Translations under genes and position numbers: made by a program
NCBI GenBank assembly: GCA_035772405.1
Contig: JAYKKM010000341.1
Coordinates: forward strand, 1,936,501 to 2,000,500
Length of the DNA: 64,000 nucleotides
Source of the DNA: Chrysogorgia sp. JL179-B06
Taxonomy: Eukaryota; Cnidaria; Anthozoa; Scleralcyonacea; Chrysogorgiidae
Reading direction: 5' to 3'
Notes under the pieces: generated by a model
What the model was told of the DNA's origin: nothing
What the model saw: the letters and a program-made list of their open reading frames with translations, nothing else
Databases searched by the model: none
In this document: in pieces, positions 12,213 through 22,101 of the stretch
Position numbering within the stretch: the first letter of the stretch is position 1
Layout of the letters: every line of letters starts with the position of its first letter

Positions 12213-12427
12213 TCTTTTTCCCGAGCCAAATAGCTTCCAAGGCTGTTTTGGCCATTTTTGCCTGTCCCCTCTTCGTCAACCAATCCCTTCACAATCCCTT
12301 CACAATCCCTATACTTCCTTGCAATCCCTCGCACAGCCTGGCCGGAAGCTATTCAGACTCGGTCCGTCTTCCCATCACTCCCCGCGCGCCCTCCCAGCCG
12401 GTGCTGCCCAAACTATTTGCCCGAACT

Positions 12428-13674
12428 CAATCTCGTTCCCAGAGCCTGCGTTCCCCCTGACCTGCGGGGGGAAACTGAGACTCTGGGATAATCCATCGCC
12501 GGAAACAGAAAAACATGGGACGAGGAACGCATGCGTGACAATAAACCGGGAGGCCTGCGAACAAGCATTTACTTTGCTTTTGACATAATTTGTCGGACGA
12601 GGATATTTATATTTTTCATGCTGCTTTAGGAAAGTCTTTTAATACAAAAACTGAACAAAGGGAATATTGTAATAAAGGAGCATCAATATGAAGCGCTCAA
12701 GAGTATAGTCGTCCGAGGAAAAGACACAATTTGAGAGCAATTATAGAATACCCGTCCGGCCGTCCACTTTTGAAACCGCACTTAAAGGAAGAAATTCAAA
12801 CCAGGTTGCTCTAAAATCTTTTAAATATGTGTGGAAGGTTTATATTGTGTGTACTTGTTGATAGTTATCAAATTAAATGTGGTTTTACAATAGAACGAAG
12901 CAATTGTATATGATGAACTTTCTTTGACTAAATTTGACGTAATTTAAAAGTACTAACTGTCAACAGATAAAATAGGGACCTTAAGATCTACGACGGTAAC
13001 CTATGGGGGGGGGGGGGGGGGTGGGGGCGACGTCGTTGAAACAAAATAATCTTTATGTGGAACAAAAACAATGAATAATTTTTATTCCCAAGAGTAATCT
13101 AAAGGCCGTCCTCGTTCTGTTTACAACGTCACTGAGAGCATTTTCACGTCTTTAGGACGACGGTTTAAACTCGCAGAGAGATTAGAGCTGTTCGCTATTA
13201 AGACTGACTTAAACAGTCAGACACTACAATCGTTTTAGTAATATTGAAGCGTTTTGGAGATCATAAAACAAGCTGCGAGTGTTAAATACGCTAGTCAATC
13301 GACCGTGGTTTAATTCAAATACTAAAATTTATATTTCTTTCACTGCCGTCGCCGTCCTCGAATACGGACAACGAAAGGTGGAGTATCTTTATTATGAGCA
13401 GATTGTCCAGCCTGCAAGCCAAATAATATTCGCCCACATATAAGCCTTAATAGAAGATAGAGAGGTCTTCCAAAACATTTTGTAAACGCCTGTTCGAACT
13501 AGCAATGTTCGAACAACATTGTTCTTGTTTGTTTTTATTATAAATCCATGACAGAAAAAGTGTTAATTATCCAATTATAGTCAGCCAATCAAAATACTTC
13601 CGGCGATGGATTATCCCAGAGTCTCAGTTTCCCCCCGCAGGTCAGGGGGAACGCAGGCTCTGGGAACGAGATTG
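12428..13674. mobile_element. Mutator-like MITE with 9-bp target duplication
   Basis: Inverted ends of about 70 bases, beginning CAATCTCGTTCCCAGAGCCT at 12428 and mirrored at 13605-13674. The 9-base GCCCGAACT lies directly outside both ends (12419-12427 and 13675-13683). A 9-bp duplication with long ends is typical of Mutator-like elements. The interior of about 1.1 kb has no transposase; it holds a poly-G tract at 13004-13021. The CTCGTTCCCAG motif also occurs at 7661-7670 and 49751, as family fragments. Confidence 0.85.
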
Positions 13675-14219
13675 GCCCGAACTCTAAAAAAAGCGCAAGA
13701 AGCCTCTGCGGAGGAGAGTGGGAAAAAGAAGCCACAGAGTTGCCTGCGGAGGAGGTACAATGTGCTATCTCCGACAAAATTACGCGATGGTGGCATTTAG
13801 TTTGGTTATTTGATATAACCAAATTGTGAGATGACAGTGGTTTTGGTTATTTGATATAACCAAATTTCGTGCTTGCCACTAGTTTGGTTATTTAATATAA
13901 CCAAATAAATCAGGGAAAAAGTAACACTATTTGCTTTAAATAATAAATTCACATTCCGCGCCCCATATCCTTGTACTGGACGACAGTGTTATTCCACTGT
14001 GCCACGTATCGTATTTCCCAAAGCGGAGATATGACCCTGAGTAAGGGATTTCATTAGTATTTATAATATCATGGCTACCTCGAAATCCTTTTATTAATCT
14101 CTAAATAACCTGATCAATCACCTGCATAAACATAATGTTTATTGAGGTACGATTAGTAACTAATCATACCTAATGTTTTATTTTGCTCAAATTGCGCTGC
14201 GAAACACGCTACTCATCCA

Positions 14220-14482
<263 letters not shown>

Positions 14483-14498
14483 ACTACATCAGTGTAGT
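14483..14498 (-). ncRNA. Hammerhead copy 0, core lost
   Basis: Only the two stem I strands remain (ACTACA at 14483-14488 and TGTAGT at 14493-14498), separated by TCAG. About 30 core bases are missing. This marks the left border of the array against the (TA)n tract. Confidence 0.7.
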
Positions 14499-14683
14499 GC
14501 TGATGAGCAGGATGAAGATGACTGCTATTTGCAGTCACCCTTGGATGCACACAAAATGTGGGACATCAAAAACCATGCCAGAGCGCTCAAACTGCAAGCA
14601 GTGAGCGTGCGCACAATGCGTAAGCGACAATGGTTCATCCTGTAGAGCGCTCAATATGACCTAAAGGTCATAGAGCGTATCTA

Positions 14684-14720
14684 ACTACAGACGGTACCGT
14701 TTCGGCCTCATCAGTGTAGT
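14684..14720 (-). ncRNA. Hammerhead copy 1, stem II deleted
   Basis: The motif keeps CTGATGA, GAAA, the ACGGTACCGT palindrome and both stem I strands, but nine bases (loop plus one GGCC arm) are missing. Stem II cannot form, so cleavage is unlikely. The direct repeat of GGCC suggests slippage or recombination between the two arms. Confidence 0.85.
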
Positions 14721-14905
14721 GCTGATGAGCAGGATGAAGATGACTGCTATTTGCAGTCACCCTTGGATGCACACAAAATGTGGGACATCAAAAACCATGC
14801 CAGAGCGCTCAAACTGCAAGCAGTGAGCGTGCGCACAATGCGTAAGCGACAATGGTTCATCCTGTAGAGCGCTCAATATGACCTAAAGGTCATAGAGCGT
14901 ATCTA

Positions 14906-14951
14906 ACTACAGACGGTACCGTTTCGGCCTTTTGGGCCTCATCAGTGTAGT
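14906..14951 (-). ncRNA. Type I hammerhead ribozyme, complete (copy 2)
   Basis: Identical to copy 3 over all 46 core positions, including the GGCC stem II pair, the ACGGTACCGT stem III palindrome and the 6-bp stem I. Predicted cut between 14912 and 14911. It lies 232 bases from copy 3. Confidence 0.9.
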
Positions 14952-15137
14952 GCTGATGAGCAGGATGAAGATGACTGCTATTTGCAGTCACCCTTGGATG
15001 CACACAAAAATGTGGGACATCAAAAACCATGCCAGAGCGCTCAAACTGCAAGCAGTGAGCGTGCGCACAATGCGTAAGCGACAATGGTTCATCCTGTAGA
15101 GCGCTCAATATGACCTAAAGGTCATAGAGCGTATCTA

Positions 15138-15183
15138 ACTACAGACGGTACCGTTTCGGCCTTTTGGGCCTCATCAGTGTAGT
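15138..15183 (-). ncRNA. Type I hammerhead ribozyme, complete (copy 3)
   Basis: Read on the minus strand: stem I strand ACTACA, core CTGATGA, stem II GGCC-CAAAA-GGCC, GAAA, stem III ACGG-TA-CCGT, then C at position 17 and stem I strand TGTAGT. All core bases (CUGAUGA, GAAA, UC at the cut) are canonical, and stems I, II and III pair without mismatch (6, 4 and 4 bp). Cleavage is predicted between 15144 and 15143. Stem III with a 2-nt loop is a 10-base palindrome, so two ribozymes could pair as a dimer, as reported for other short-stem-III hammerheads. Activity is inferred. Confidence 0.9.
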
Positions 15184-15225
15184 GCTGATGAGCAGGATGA
15201 AGATGACTGCTATTTGCAGTCACAC

Positions 15226-15390
<165 letters not shown>

Positions 15391-15508
15391 GACACTAGTC
15401 TGTATAGACACTAGAATTACTTATACATGACAAAATTTGTCAATTTCCACGTAGCCATTTTTGAAAACGGCAGTCACCTTCCAGTCAGAACCTTGAGGTC
15501 GTGGCTCT

Positions 15509-15683
15509 TTAGTATACCCAAAAGGTTGAAATGTGGAAAGAGGAACCAACCCCAAAACAACAAAGATCCTAACCCTAACCCCCAGCCTAACGAGTTTTGT
15601 TAGGCGGGGGGTTAGGATCTTTGTTGTTTTGGGGTTGGTCACTGACGTCTCTTCACATTTCGACCTTTTGGGTATACTAATAA
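15509..15683. repeat. Fold-back hairpin, ~80-bp arms
   Basis: The left arm runs from TTAGTATACCCAAAAGGTTG to CCTAAC at about 15589; the right arm is mirrored from 15600 to 15683. The loop is about 10 bases. It contains AACAACAAAGATCCTAACCC in both arms. This is a MITE-like hairpin with no coding content. Confidence 0.85.
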
Positions 15684-15799
15684 GCCACAACCATAACCTT
15701 GATAACCATTGTGCAGTGTACAACCACTAGTGTACAGTCATTTGACTCATTTGTACTTAACAAAAATGTACATCATGTTTTTGCATTCTATCTCCATTT

Positions 15800-16497
15800 T
15801 ATGACAAATGAAACTTCCAAATTGTTTAGAATATTCAAAGACCTCGATCTTTGCAGATGATACAAATGTCACGGCTACAGGAAATTGCCCAGACCAAATT
15901 CAAATGAAATTAAACTCTGATTTAACAAAAATTCACACTTGGCTAGTAGCGAATAAATTGACACTAAATGTTCCAAAGACAGAATACATGATAATTGGGT
16001 CTCGTAATCAAACAACAAAATGTATAGAAGACCCAAATATTACTATTGATGGTAATTCAATTAAAAGAGTAAAAACTGCTAAGAGCCTAGGTGTGATAAT
16101 AGATGAGAAATTAAACTGGGAAAAACATATTGACAGCATTAGCAAGAAAGTTTCAAAAAGTATTGGAGCCATAAAACTTATTAAACCATATATTCCTAAA
16201 GAAAATTTGATTGATACCTACAATGCTCTCATTGTTAAACCCTACTTTGATTACTGCTCTTTGGTCTGGGGTAATTGCAATGTGTCGCTACAATTAAAAT
16301 TACAGAAATTACAAAATCGAGCAGCCAGAGTAATAAGTGGAGATAATTATGAAATTCGACGTTCGACAGATATTTTTAAAAAATTGAATTGGTATCCACT
16401 AAATTATTACCGACTTGAGCAGTTTCTGGTGTGAATGCACAAAATACTCAACAATGATGCGCCTAAAGCTATTATGGAAGTATACCCCACTCATGGT
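15800..16497 (+). pseudogene. LINE reverse transcriptase fragment (Jockey/CR1 group)
   Basis: This is the C-terminal half of a non-LTR reverse transcriptase. The catalytic FADDTN box lies at about residues 15-20 of the open frame starting at 15808, followed by NKLTLNVPKTEYM, SLGVIIDEKLNWEKHI, YCSLVWGN and LQNRAARVI, the usual order after motif C. The frame stops at a TGA at 16432-16434, but the same frame continues with MHKILNNDAPKA, so one nonsense change separates the parts. The 5' two thirds and the 3' end are missing. It is a dead fragment. Confidence 0.9.
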
Positions 16498-16504
16498 ATA
16501 CCCT

Positions 16505-16766
16505 TGTGCAAGTGCCTAGAAGTAGAGTGTGAGACGTGATGCTTGTGGGATTCTTATACTACAACAATTACCGATTATTGGTAATTCAAGGCACTTGTAC
16601 AATTACCGATTATAAACAATTATTGGATGAGATTTTTGTGATTTCTGGAATAATCAAGGTCAAGGTAAGTGTTATCAACCGAAGCCGAAGGCTGAGGCTG
16701 AGAACACTTATACCGAGACCTTGATTATCCAGATATCACAAAAACCTCATCCAATAATTGTTTTAT
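16505..16766. repeat. Repeat fragment plus CCGAAGCC hairpin
   Basis: The stretch 16505-16610 belongs to the AATTACCGATTATTGG family also seen near 7950. It runs into a hairpin whose arms (about 16612-16685 and 16690-16766) include CAATTATTGGATGAG and AATCAAGGT, with a GAAGCCGAAGGCTGAGGC tip. I recall this hairpin as common in anthozoan genomes, but that is memory only. Confidence 0.7.
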
Positions 16767-16830
16767 TATATATATTGTGTTTTCAGAGTCTTTGTCTTCA
16801 AGTAATTTTTCGATTTCATCATATACAGTC

Positions 16831-17071
16831 TATTCACCTAATATATATAGTATATATATATATTAGGTGAATAGACCAAAAATGGACAAAATCCCAGTAA
16901 GTAAGACTAAGAGTGCTCGATACAAAAATTGTAGAGCTAGTTATAAAGTATATGTAAAATCTAAACTTTTACAGAGGCTGTAACACTGTCATCTGATGAT
17001 TGCCTTAGGCATGAAACACAGTGTTACGGCATCTGTAAAAGTTTAGATTTTACATATACTTTATACTTTAT

Positions 17072-17153
<82 letters not shown>

Positions 17154-17155
17154 TA
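16831..17155. repeat. Two palindromes followed by (TA)n
   Basis: A short palindrome with CTATTCACCTAATATATATA arms lies at about 16828-16878. A second inverted repeat (about 16947-16990 against 17018-17066) has arms with AAAGTATATGTAAAATCTAA. Its loop contains CTGATGA, a small TGCC-TTA-GGCA stem and GAAAC, like a degraded hammerhead core, but no UH cleavage site follows. A (TA)n tract fills 17078-17150. Confidence 0.65.
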
Positions 17156-17230
17156 TACGAAAATCGAGCAGTCATGTTGTTTTTGCTTATGTGGAAAGCT
17201 ACCGCTCGTTAGGAAATCTCGCGTTGCGGG

Positions 17231-17291
17231 CGCAACCTACAGATTAGTGAATAATCTGCTAGCAGATTATTTACTAATCTGTAGGTTGCGC
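17231..17291. repeat. Near-perfect short hairpin
   Basis: Arms GCGCAACCTACAGATTAGTG and its near-complement (a single mismatch) enclose AATAATCTGCTAGCAGATTATT. The hairpin is about 60 bases long. Confidence 0.85.
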
Positions 17292-18105
17292 TGATTCCCA
17301 TAATTGACTGTATGCGCTTAGCCAATGAGAAGACAGGGAGTGACTACAATGTATAATAATTGGTAATTCTAGGTATGAGACCATGCTGATAATTCAGGTT
17401 GCTCTAATAATTTTTTGACAATTGGACCACTGTTCGACCACATGCAGTTACGAGCCATCAACTAACACTTCAACTGATAGAGCAGCGAACCGCAAAAGGT
17501 CCGAGTTCAAACCCGCTCGAGTCAACAATTTTCCGTCGACTAATTTTCATTAAACTAAACATGATAAAAATAATTTTATTTGACCTTGAATAGGGTCAAT
17601 AGATTAAAAACTACAATTCAATTATATCATTGAGTGAAACCAATTGGGAAACATCTTAGGGGGGGAACAATTTTCTTCCATAACAAAAGCGTATTGTTCA
17701 TTATAGCCTAACGCACCCTCCAATCACGGGGCATTATTTCACATACGCTACTCAATATATATAAATAAATTATAACCACTTGTTTGTTGCAAGATATTGA
17801 CTGCGACAGACATCTGCACCTATCTTTCACGATCGATAAGCAAAATTTTAAATAAAATATTTAGATTGTGGAAACATTATATTGAATATTAAATTATGGC
17901 AGTATTAAAGATAGACTCTGGATGGCTCGGCTGCATGTGATGTTTCACTTTTTCACTAAAGTACAACTGGTGTTTCTTACCGGCTCATGACATCAACCAA
18001 AATTCATCTGAGGTAAATATTGATTAATTATAACGTAAGCCAGAAAGAAGCGAGTATAGTATAGTTAAAAAGTAGAGATCTGCGTAGACAGTGTTTTGGA
18101 TATAT

Positions 18106-18257
18106 AGCAAAGTGAAAAGGTGGTAAACTGCCAAGATTTTTAGTGACTAAATGCTGACTTTTCGAGCGGAGCCCTACTCTGATGAAGGGCTCCGCTCGAA
18201 AGGTCAGTATTTCGTTACTAAAAATCTTGACAGTTTACCACCTTTTCACTTTGCTAT
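18106..18257. repeat. Palindromic repeat with one hammerhead-like core, copy 1
   Basis: Arms begin TATAGCAAAGTGAAAAGGTG (18106) and are mirrored to 18257. The centre on + has TACT-CTGATGA, a GGGC/GCTC stem and CGAAAGGTC-AGTA. This resembles a hammerhead, but stem III (AGGT) does not pair and an extra A follows the core. The better-preserved relative is at 47514-47687. Confidence 0.75.
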
Positions 18258-18274
18258 AGTTAAACCTTTTATGT

Positions 18275-18440
18275 AAAAAGACGATACGCGAAGGAAATAA
18301 AATTGCTTCTGAGTTCCGGACAGGATCCTGCATGTAACCTTCTGATTGCCAGTGAGACGCTCTAACCATTGGGCTATCGAGATATACCTTCGCCGTGGAG
18401 ATCAATGGTTACGATGATGTACTGGTTCAATTGATATGTG
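18275..18440 (-). repeat. tRNA-derived SINE-1 copy
   Basis: On the minus strand the copy has a tRNA-like head with a box-A-like TAGCCCAATGGTTAGAGCGT and the following CAATCAGAAGGTTACATGC. Its box B region (near 18330) is degraded. The family also occurs near 18500, 39070, 40200, 48500, 48740, 62390 and 63030. Confidence 0.75.
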
Positions 18441-18489
18441 TACATGATGATATGTACTATATAATGACTATAAGTAACTGGCATATATA

Positions 18490-18700
18490 ACAAGAATGTA
18501 TATCAATCGAACTAGTACATCATGGTAATCTTCGCTCTCCATCTGAGAGTCTCGGCAGCTCAATGAGTTCAGCGTCTCAACGGCAATCATAAGGACCAAA
18601 GTTACAGCCGTGGTTATAGCTGTTTGATCCCTGTCCGTAACTCAAAAAACACTTTCTGATGGTTTGAGCTTGAAAATCGTCCATCTATCGTCTAACTTTT
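18490..18700 (+). repeat. tRNA-derived SINE-1 copy, head to head with the previous
   Basis: The copy starts with TATCAATCGAACTAGTACATC and has a degraded box A (GCAGCTCAATGAGTTCAGCG), an interrupted box B region with a short insert, and the tail TTTGAGCTTGAAAATCGTCC. It faces the preceding copy, so their heads form an inverted repeat around 18409-18530. Confidence 0.7.
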
Positions 18701-21020
18701 TGCACGTAGTCAAAGGAAATAGTATCGCTTCTATTTTATATCTTTCGGCGAAATCTGACTGTTCTCTGACAGCTGAATTGTAAGCAGTTTCAGCAGTCTC
18801 GAAATCCTCATCATTCATTATCTTCTGTTTCCATCTAGAGTTGATTGATGTTTACCTCATAGACTCATAGTCATGTGTCAAAAACTGCATTTTTGTTAAA
18901 TATTTGCGACGAAAAATCTATTCACACTTTCACTCACACAGCTTTCGCCCCTTTTTTATCGTATAATACATGTAAAACTATAGTTCAGTTGCAGGTACAA
19001 TGTAAATACTGTAGCTTATCGTTGTGAAGAAAAAACGACTGCAATTTGTTTTGAAATCTATTGCGATAACAGTATCGAAGGTTCTCGATAAAAGGACGCT
19101 CCTTGCTCGGCTAACATTAATGTATCAATTATTTCCGCAAAGATACTTTGATTCCTATTTCCTAGCACGATTGAATGAGCAGAGATTCCGTCGTCAAAAT
19201 TTCACGAAGCCATACCGATAGGGTAAACAATGGAATTCTAGCATAGACCGCCATTATTCACTTGCATCATGTTACTCCATCACATGCGTCAAGTTAAATT
19301 CATGCATCAATCAAGTTCATAATTACAATACGTGAAATTCTTGTCTATTTTATGTACCTTATAATACTGCAGAACTAAAATTAGAGAGTTATCTGTTTTT
19401 AAAAAAGTTTGTAAAGAAGGACCTTCGCTCGAAACATTACACCTCCCACACACTATATCAGCAGTACACCTCTGTAATATCTCTGTTTATTACCAAGGTC
19501 TAAATTTTTTTTAATACGTTGATCGAGTAGAGACATTTGATACGCTTAATCTATTCTGTATTTCAGTCAAAGTTAATAACATACTTTTCTCTCCTTTTTC
19601 GTTTATTTGTATTGTAATACTAATATCAATTTTATCAGTATTCGATGATGCATTATAGAGATAGATCAAAACATCATAAGCCTTATAGGGTTCCTATATT
19701 TGGGTTCACTCGCCGGTATGTACTACTTAGTCTATGATATGTTCTATAGTCGATGCTCTGGAAACCGTCAAGGCTCGCAAGCTAACTATACCCTGTAGAC
19801 GTGATATCTAGAGATATATACTGCATGTATGTATCGACACTTCGATCTATAGGAACTGCACTATGGCAGATAAAGAGTGTTGGCGTGATGTTGTATATGA
19901 GGTATGCCAAAGCCGCAAGATGATGAGATAATGATGAGTGATATACAATTCCTCACTAGACTGTGGTAAATAAGTGTCTATTGCTGTTTATCCGGGAACG
20001 GAGTGGAGTTTTCGGTTTCGTTAGTTTGGAATAACGTTAGAGCTACAATAGAAACAACAGTCTCAGTCCTACAGTCAAACTAATCCAGTTCTACATTGAA
20101 ATATCATTTTGGGTGTATGTAGTAGCCGTGTTAGGAACTTCGCCAGAGAATCAGCCCGGTAGTACCGGGCTAGCCAGCTGGTGGGCAAAAGTCCTCGTGT
20201 GAGAAGACGAAAACAGTCGTTATAGACAATCTGATCAGGGAAGTGGGTGGCAGATATCACGCCATAAAACGTCTAGTCCAAGTCAGGATTCTATGGAACA
20301 ACATTGATTACACTCACCACAAATTACAGAACCAGAAACTTGGTGTCTTTTATTTTTTATGTAAAATACTCGATTTGGCGCCATTATTGACATTTTGTAT
20401 CTTTTATGATATGTGACATTTTGTATCTTGTATTTTCTGAAAATTTTAGTTCAATTATAAGCGGCTGTATAGTTCCGATTAAACTGTACGTTTGTCAACA
20501 CCACGAGGCTAATCTAATTGTCCATATAATTATATCATAGAATAAATAGAACAATAGAAAAGACCGGAAATCTGGCTTTTTGAACTAAGAAAAACAAATC
20601 AAGGACCCTTACAATCAAAAGCCAAAAAAATAAACAAATATTATATCTCGCCTCGCGTATCTCGGTGTAGAAATTAGAAACAGTAACTCTAGTCAGTGAA
20701 TTCCTGTAAAAGCTACCAAACATATCTTTCGAAGTGATTATGAAATGAAAAATTCGACATACCCATTATTGTGTCACTCCATGGGCAAGTATGTATACGA
20801 CACTATTGTTTCTGCATTTTAGATTGTTTTTTGTACGGTATCATATCTAGTTCTTTTCTTGGCGTTTTCAAACATTAGTTGCTATAGGTTTTGTAGTGTT
20901 AGGTAACGGTTTGTTTTTTCTTATAAATGTAGAGCACTTTTGGACTATATAAATAAAGGGTATATATATAAATAATATAAGTTATTATTCAGTATTACTA
21001 AGCGTAAGCAAAGATCGTAT
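18701..21020. other. No gene seen
   Basis: About 2.3 kb without a recognisable coding region, RNA gene or long repeat. A short perfect hairpin (AGCCCGGTAGTACCGGGCT) lies near 20152-20170. Open frames here are under 70 codons and match nothing I know. Confidence 0.5.
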
Positions 21021-21145
21021 ACAGTAAAATCCCGCGTATAAGAACCTACTATTTTCCAGGAGTCAGGGTGAATAGGTTCTTACATATTTGATGCATAAGA
21101 CAAAATAAGCCTGTTTAGGTTCTTAAATAGGTTCTTATTTTTTCA
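21021..21145 (+). repeat. Small MITE family, copy 2
   Basis: This is the inverted relative of 7230-7363, with border ACAGTAAAATCCCGCGTATA and several AGGTTCTTA blocks. Confidence 0.6.
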
Positions 21146-21839
21146 AAGAGTGGTGGAGGTCATGACATTTTAAATACAATTTAAATTATTTTACATCAGT
21201 TTCTATGCCCTAGCAAGCCCATTCACGAAATTTGTTACCGCCCGCGCAATTTAGTTGTCTCCGATTTGTCTCAAATTTGCACCAAATATAGTTAAGTATG
21301 CGAAGAACACTCTCAAATTGTGAAAAAAATAAAAAATACAATATGTTTCCAGATATATTCATCAATTTAAAATCATATGACCTTCGCGCCGCGGTTTAAC
21401 CTAGTCTTTGGTTTTACCAAAAAGCTCTCAATTTACCATATTTACACTTCTCGATGTTTGTTCTAAAAATGTGTGTCGGGTTTTTTCTATCACTGGAGGG
21501 GTTTAGCAGCTAGGATATTTTATTCCTCGACCTATGTTGTGGAAGAAGCAATTGATGAATAAAGGCCCGTAACTCAGTTATTTTTTACATTAAAAAAAAA
21601 CGCCGACACCCTTTTGTAGCCCAGCTGTTCGTTGACATCCTGTGCAAGTTTGGTGGAAATCGGTTAAAACGCGCGATCAGGTTACACCTTTTAGTGCCCC
21701 TATGTGACTCAAAATTGATGTCGCCCACTCTAATAATTGAATTACTTTCCACCAATAAGAACAACAGCGATATTAATTGTTAATGTTTGTAAATTGCAAA
21801 ACAAAGACTATACATGACTATATACGTACACTGAAATAG

Positions 21840-22101
21840 CCCTAAGATGCTAAGACATTTTTCTGTTGCGGCTTTGCCTTTTCCTATTGCTCTGAAAGCA
21901 ACAACAGAGGATGTATTCACCGAAATTCACGTCGTATTTCTGGCCTGTTCTTTTCGAAATCGGTTCAGGAAAACATGTTTGGTGCGAAATACATGTCTTA
22001 CTTGAGCAAGAGAAAATCCATTTCGCTCCTGAACCTTGTCTCGAATTCATTTTTTCAAGTATTTTTAGTGGAAGCTGGCACTCCTTACACACTGCAGAGT
22101 T
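21840..22101 (-). pseudogene. Mutator-like transposase-type gene, 3' part
   Basis: On the minus strand, just after the 10.5-kb insertion, the frame continues with VCKECQLPLKILEK, a CX2C pair at the start of a cysteine-containing fold, and later CSSKTC. One frameshift follows near 21920, after which VVAFRAIGKGKAATEKC is read. That order resembles the Mutator-like transposase domain that is abundant in cnidarian and arthropod genomes (identified by recall). Its 5' part is at 32631-33042, on the other side of the insertion, and the rest of the domain is not found to the left. The gene is dead. Confidence 0.7.

Larger units (their letters stand above)
9679..13965. mobile_element. Nested TIR DNA transposon
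   Basis: Inverted ends start TGGGGCGCGGAATGTGAATT at 9679 and are mirrored ending at 13965. The arms continue inward through AATAGTGTTACT and repeated ATAACCAAA motifs (9740-9775 and 10467-10530 against 13800-13915). Both ends abut TA. The empty target is visible as a related copy at 7790-7880. Three later insertions sit inside: a LINE piece (9786-10466), a TIR element (11215-12212) and a 9-bp-TSD element (12428-13674). No transposase is recognisable. Confidence 0.75.
14483..15224 (-). mobile_element. Retrozyme-type tandem array, hammerhead units
   Basis: Three direct units of about 222-232 bases plus a short partial unit lie between two (TA)n tracts. Each unit holds no protein. On the minus strand the unit joints carry hammerhead ribozyme sequence; two joints are complete (14906-14951 and 15138-15183), one lacks 9 bases of stem II, and the leftmost has lost the core. 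Self-cleavage would release a 232-nt RNA (15143-14912) and, less surely, a 222-nt RNA (14911-14690). Tandem, protein-free, hammerhead-bearing units of this size match the retrozymes described from plants and animals, which need a partner reverse transcriptase. The transcript would be minus-sense; no promoter is identified. Confidence 0.85.

Noticed and set aside
16970..17040. CTGATGA...GAAAC motif as a hammerhead ribozyme
   Set aside because: The sequences on either side pair with each other as one long hairpin, and no UH cleavage site follows GAAA, so the three-stem fold is not available.
17440..17530. tRNA-like sequence with GTTCAAACCCG box B
   Set aside because: The 5' half does not form acceptor or D arms; at best a degraded tRNA-derived fragment.
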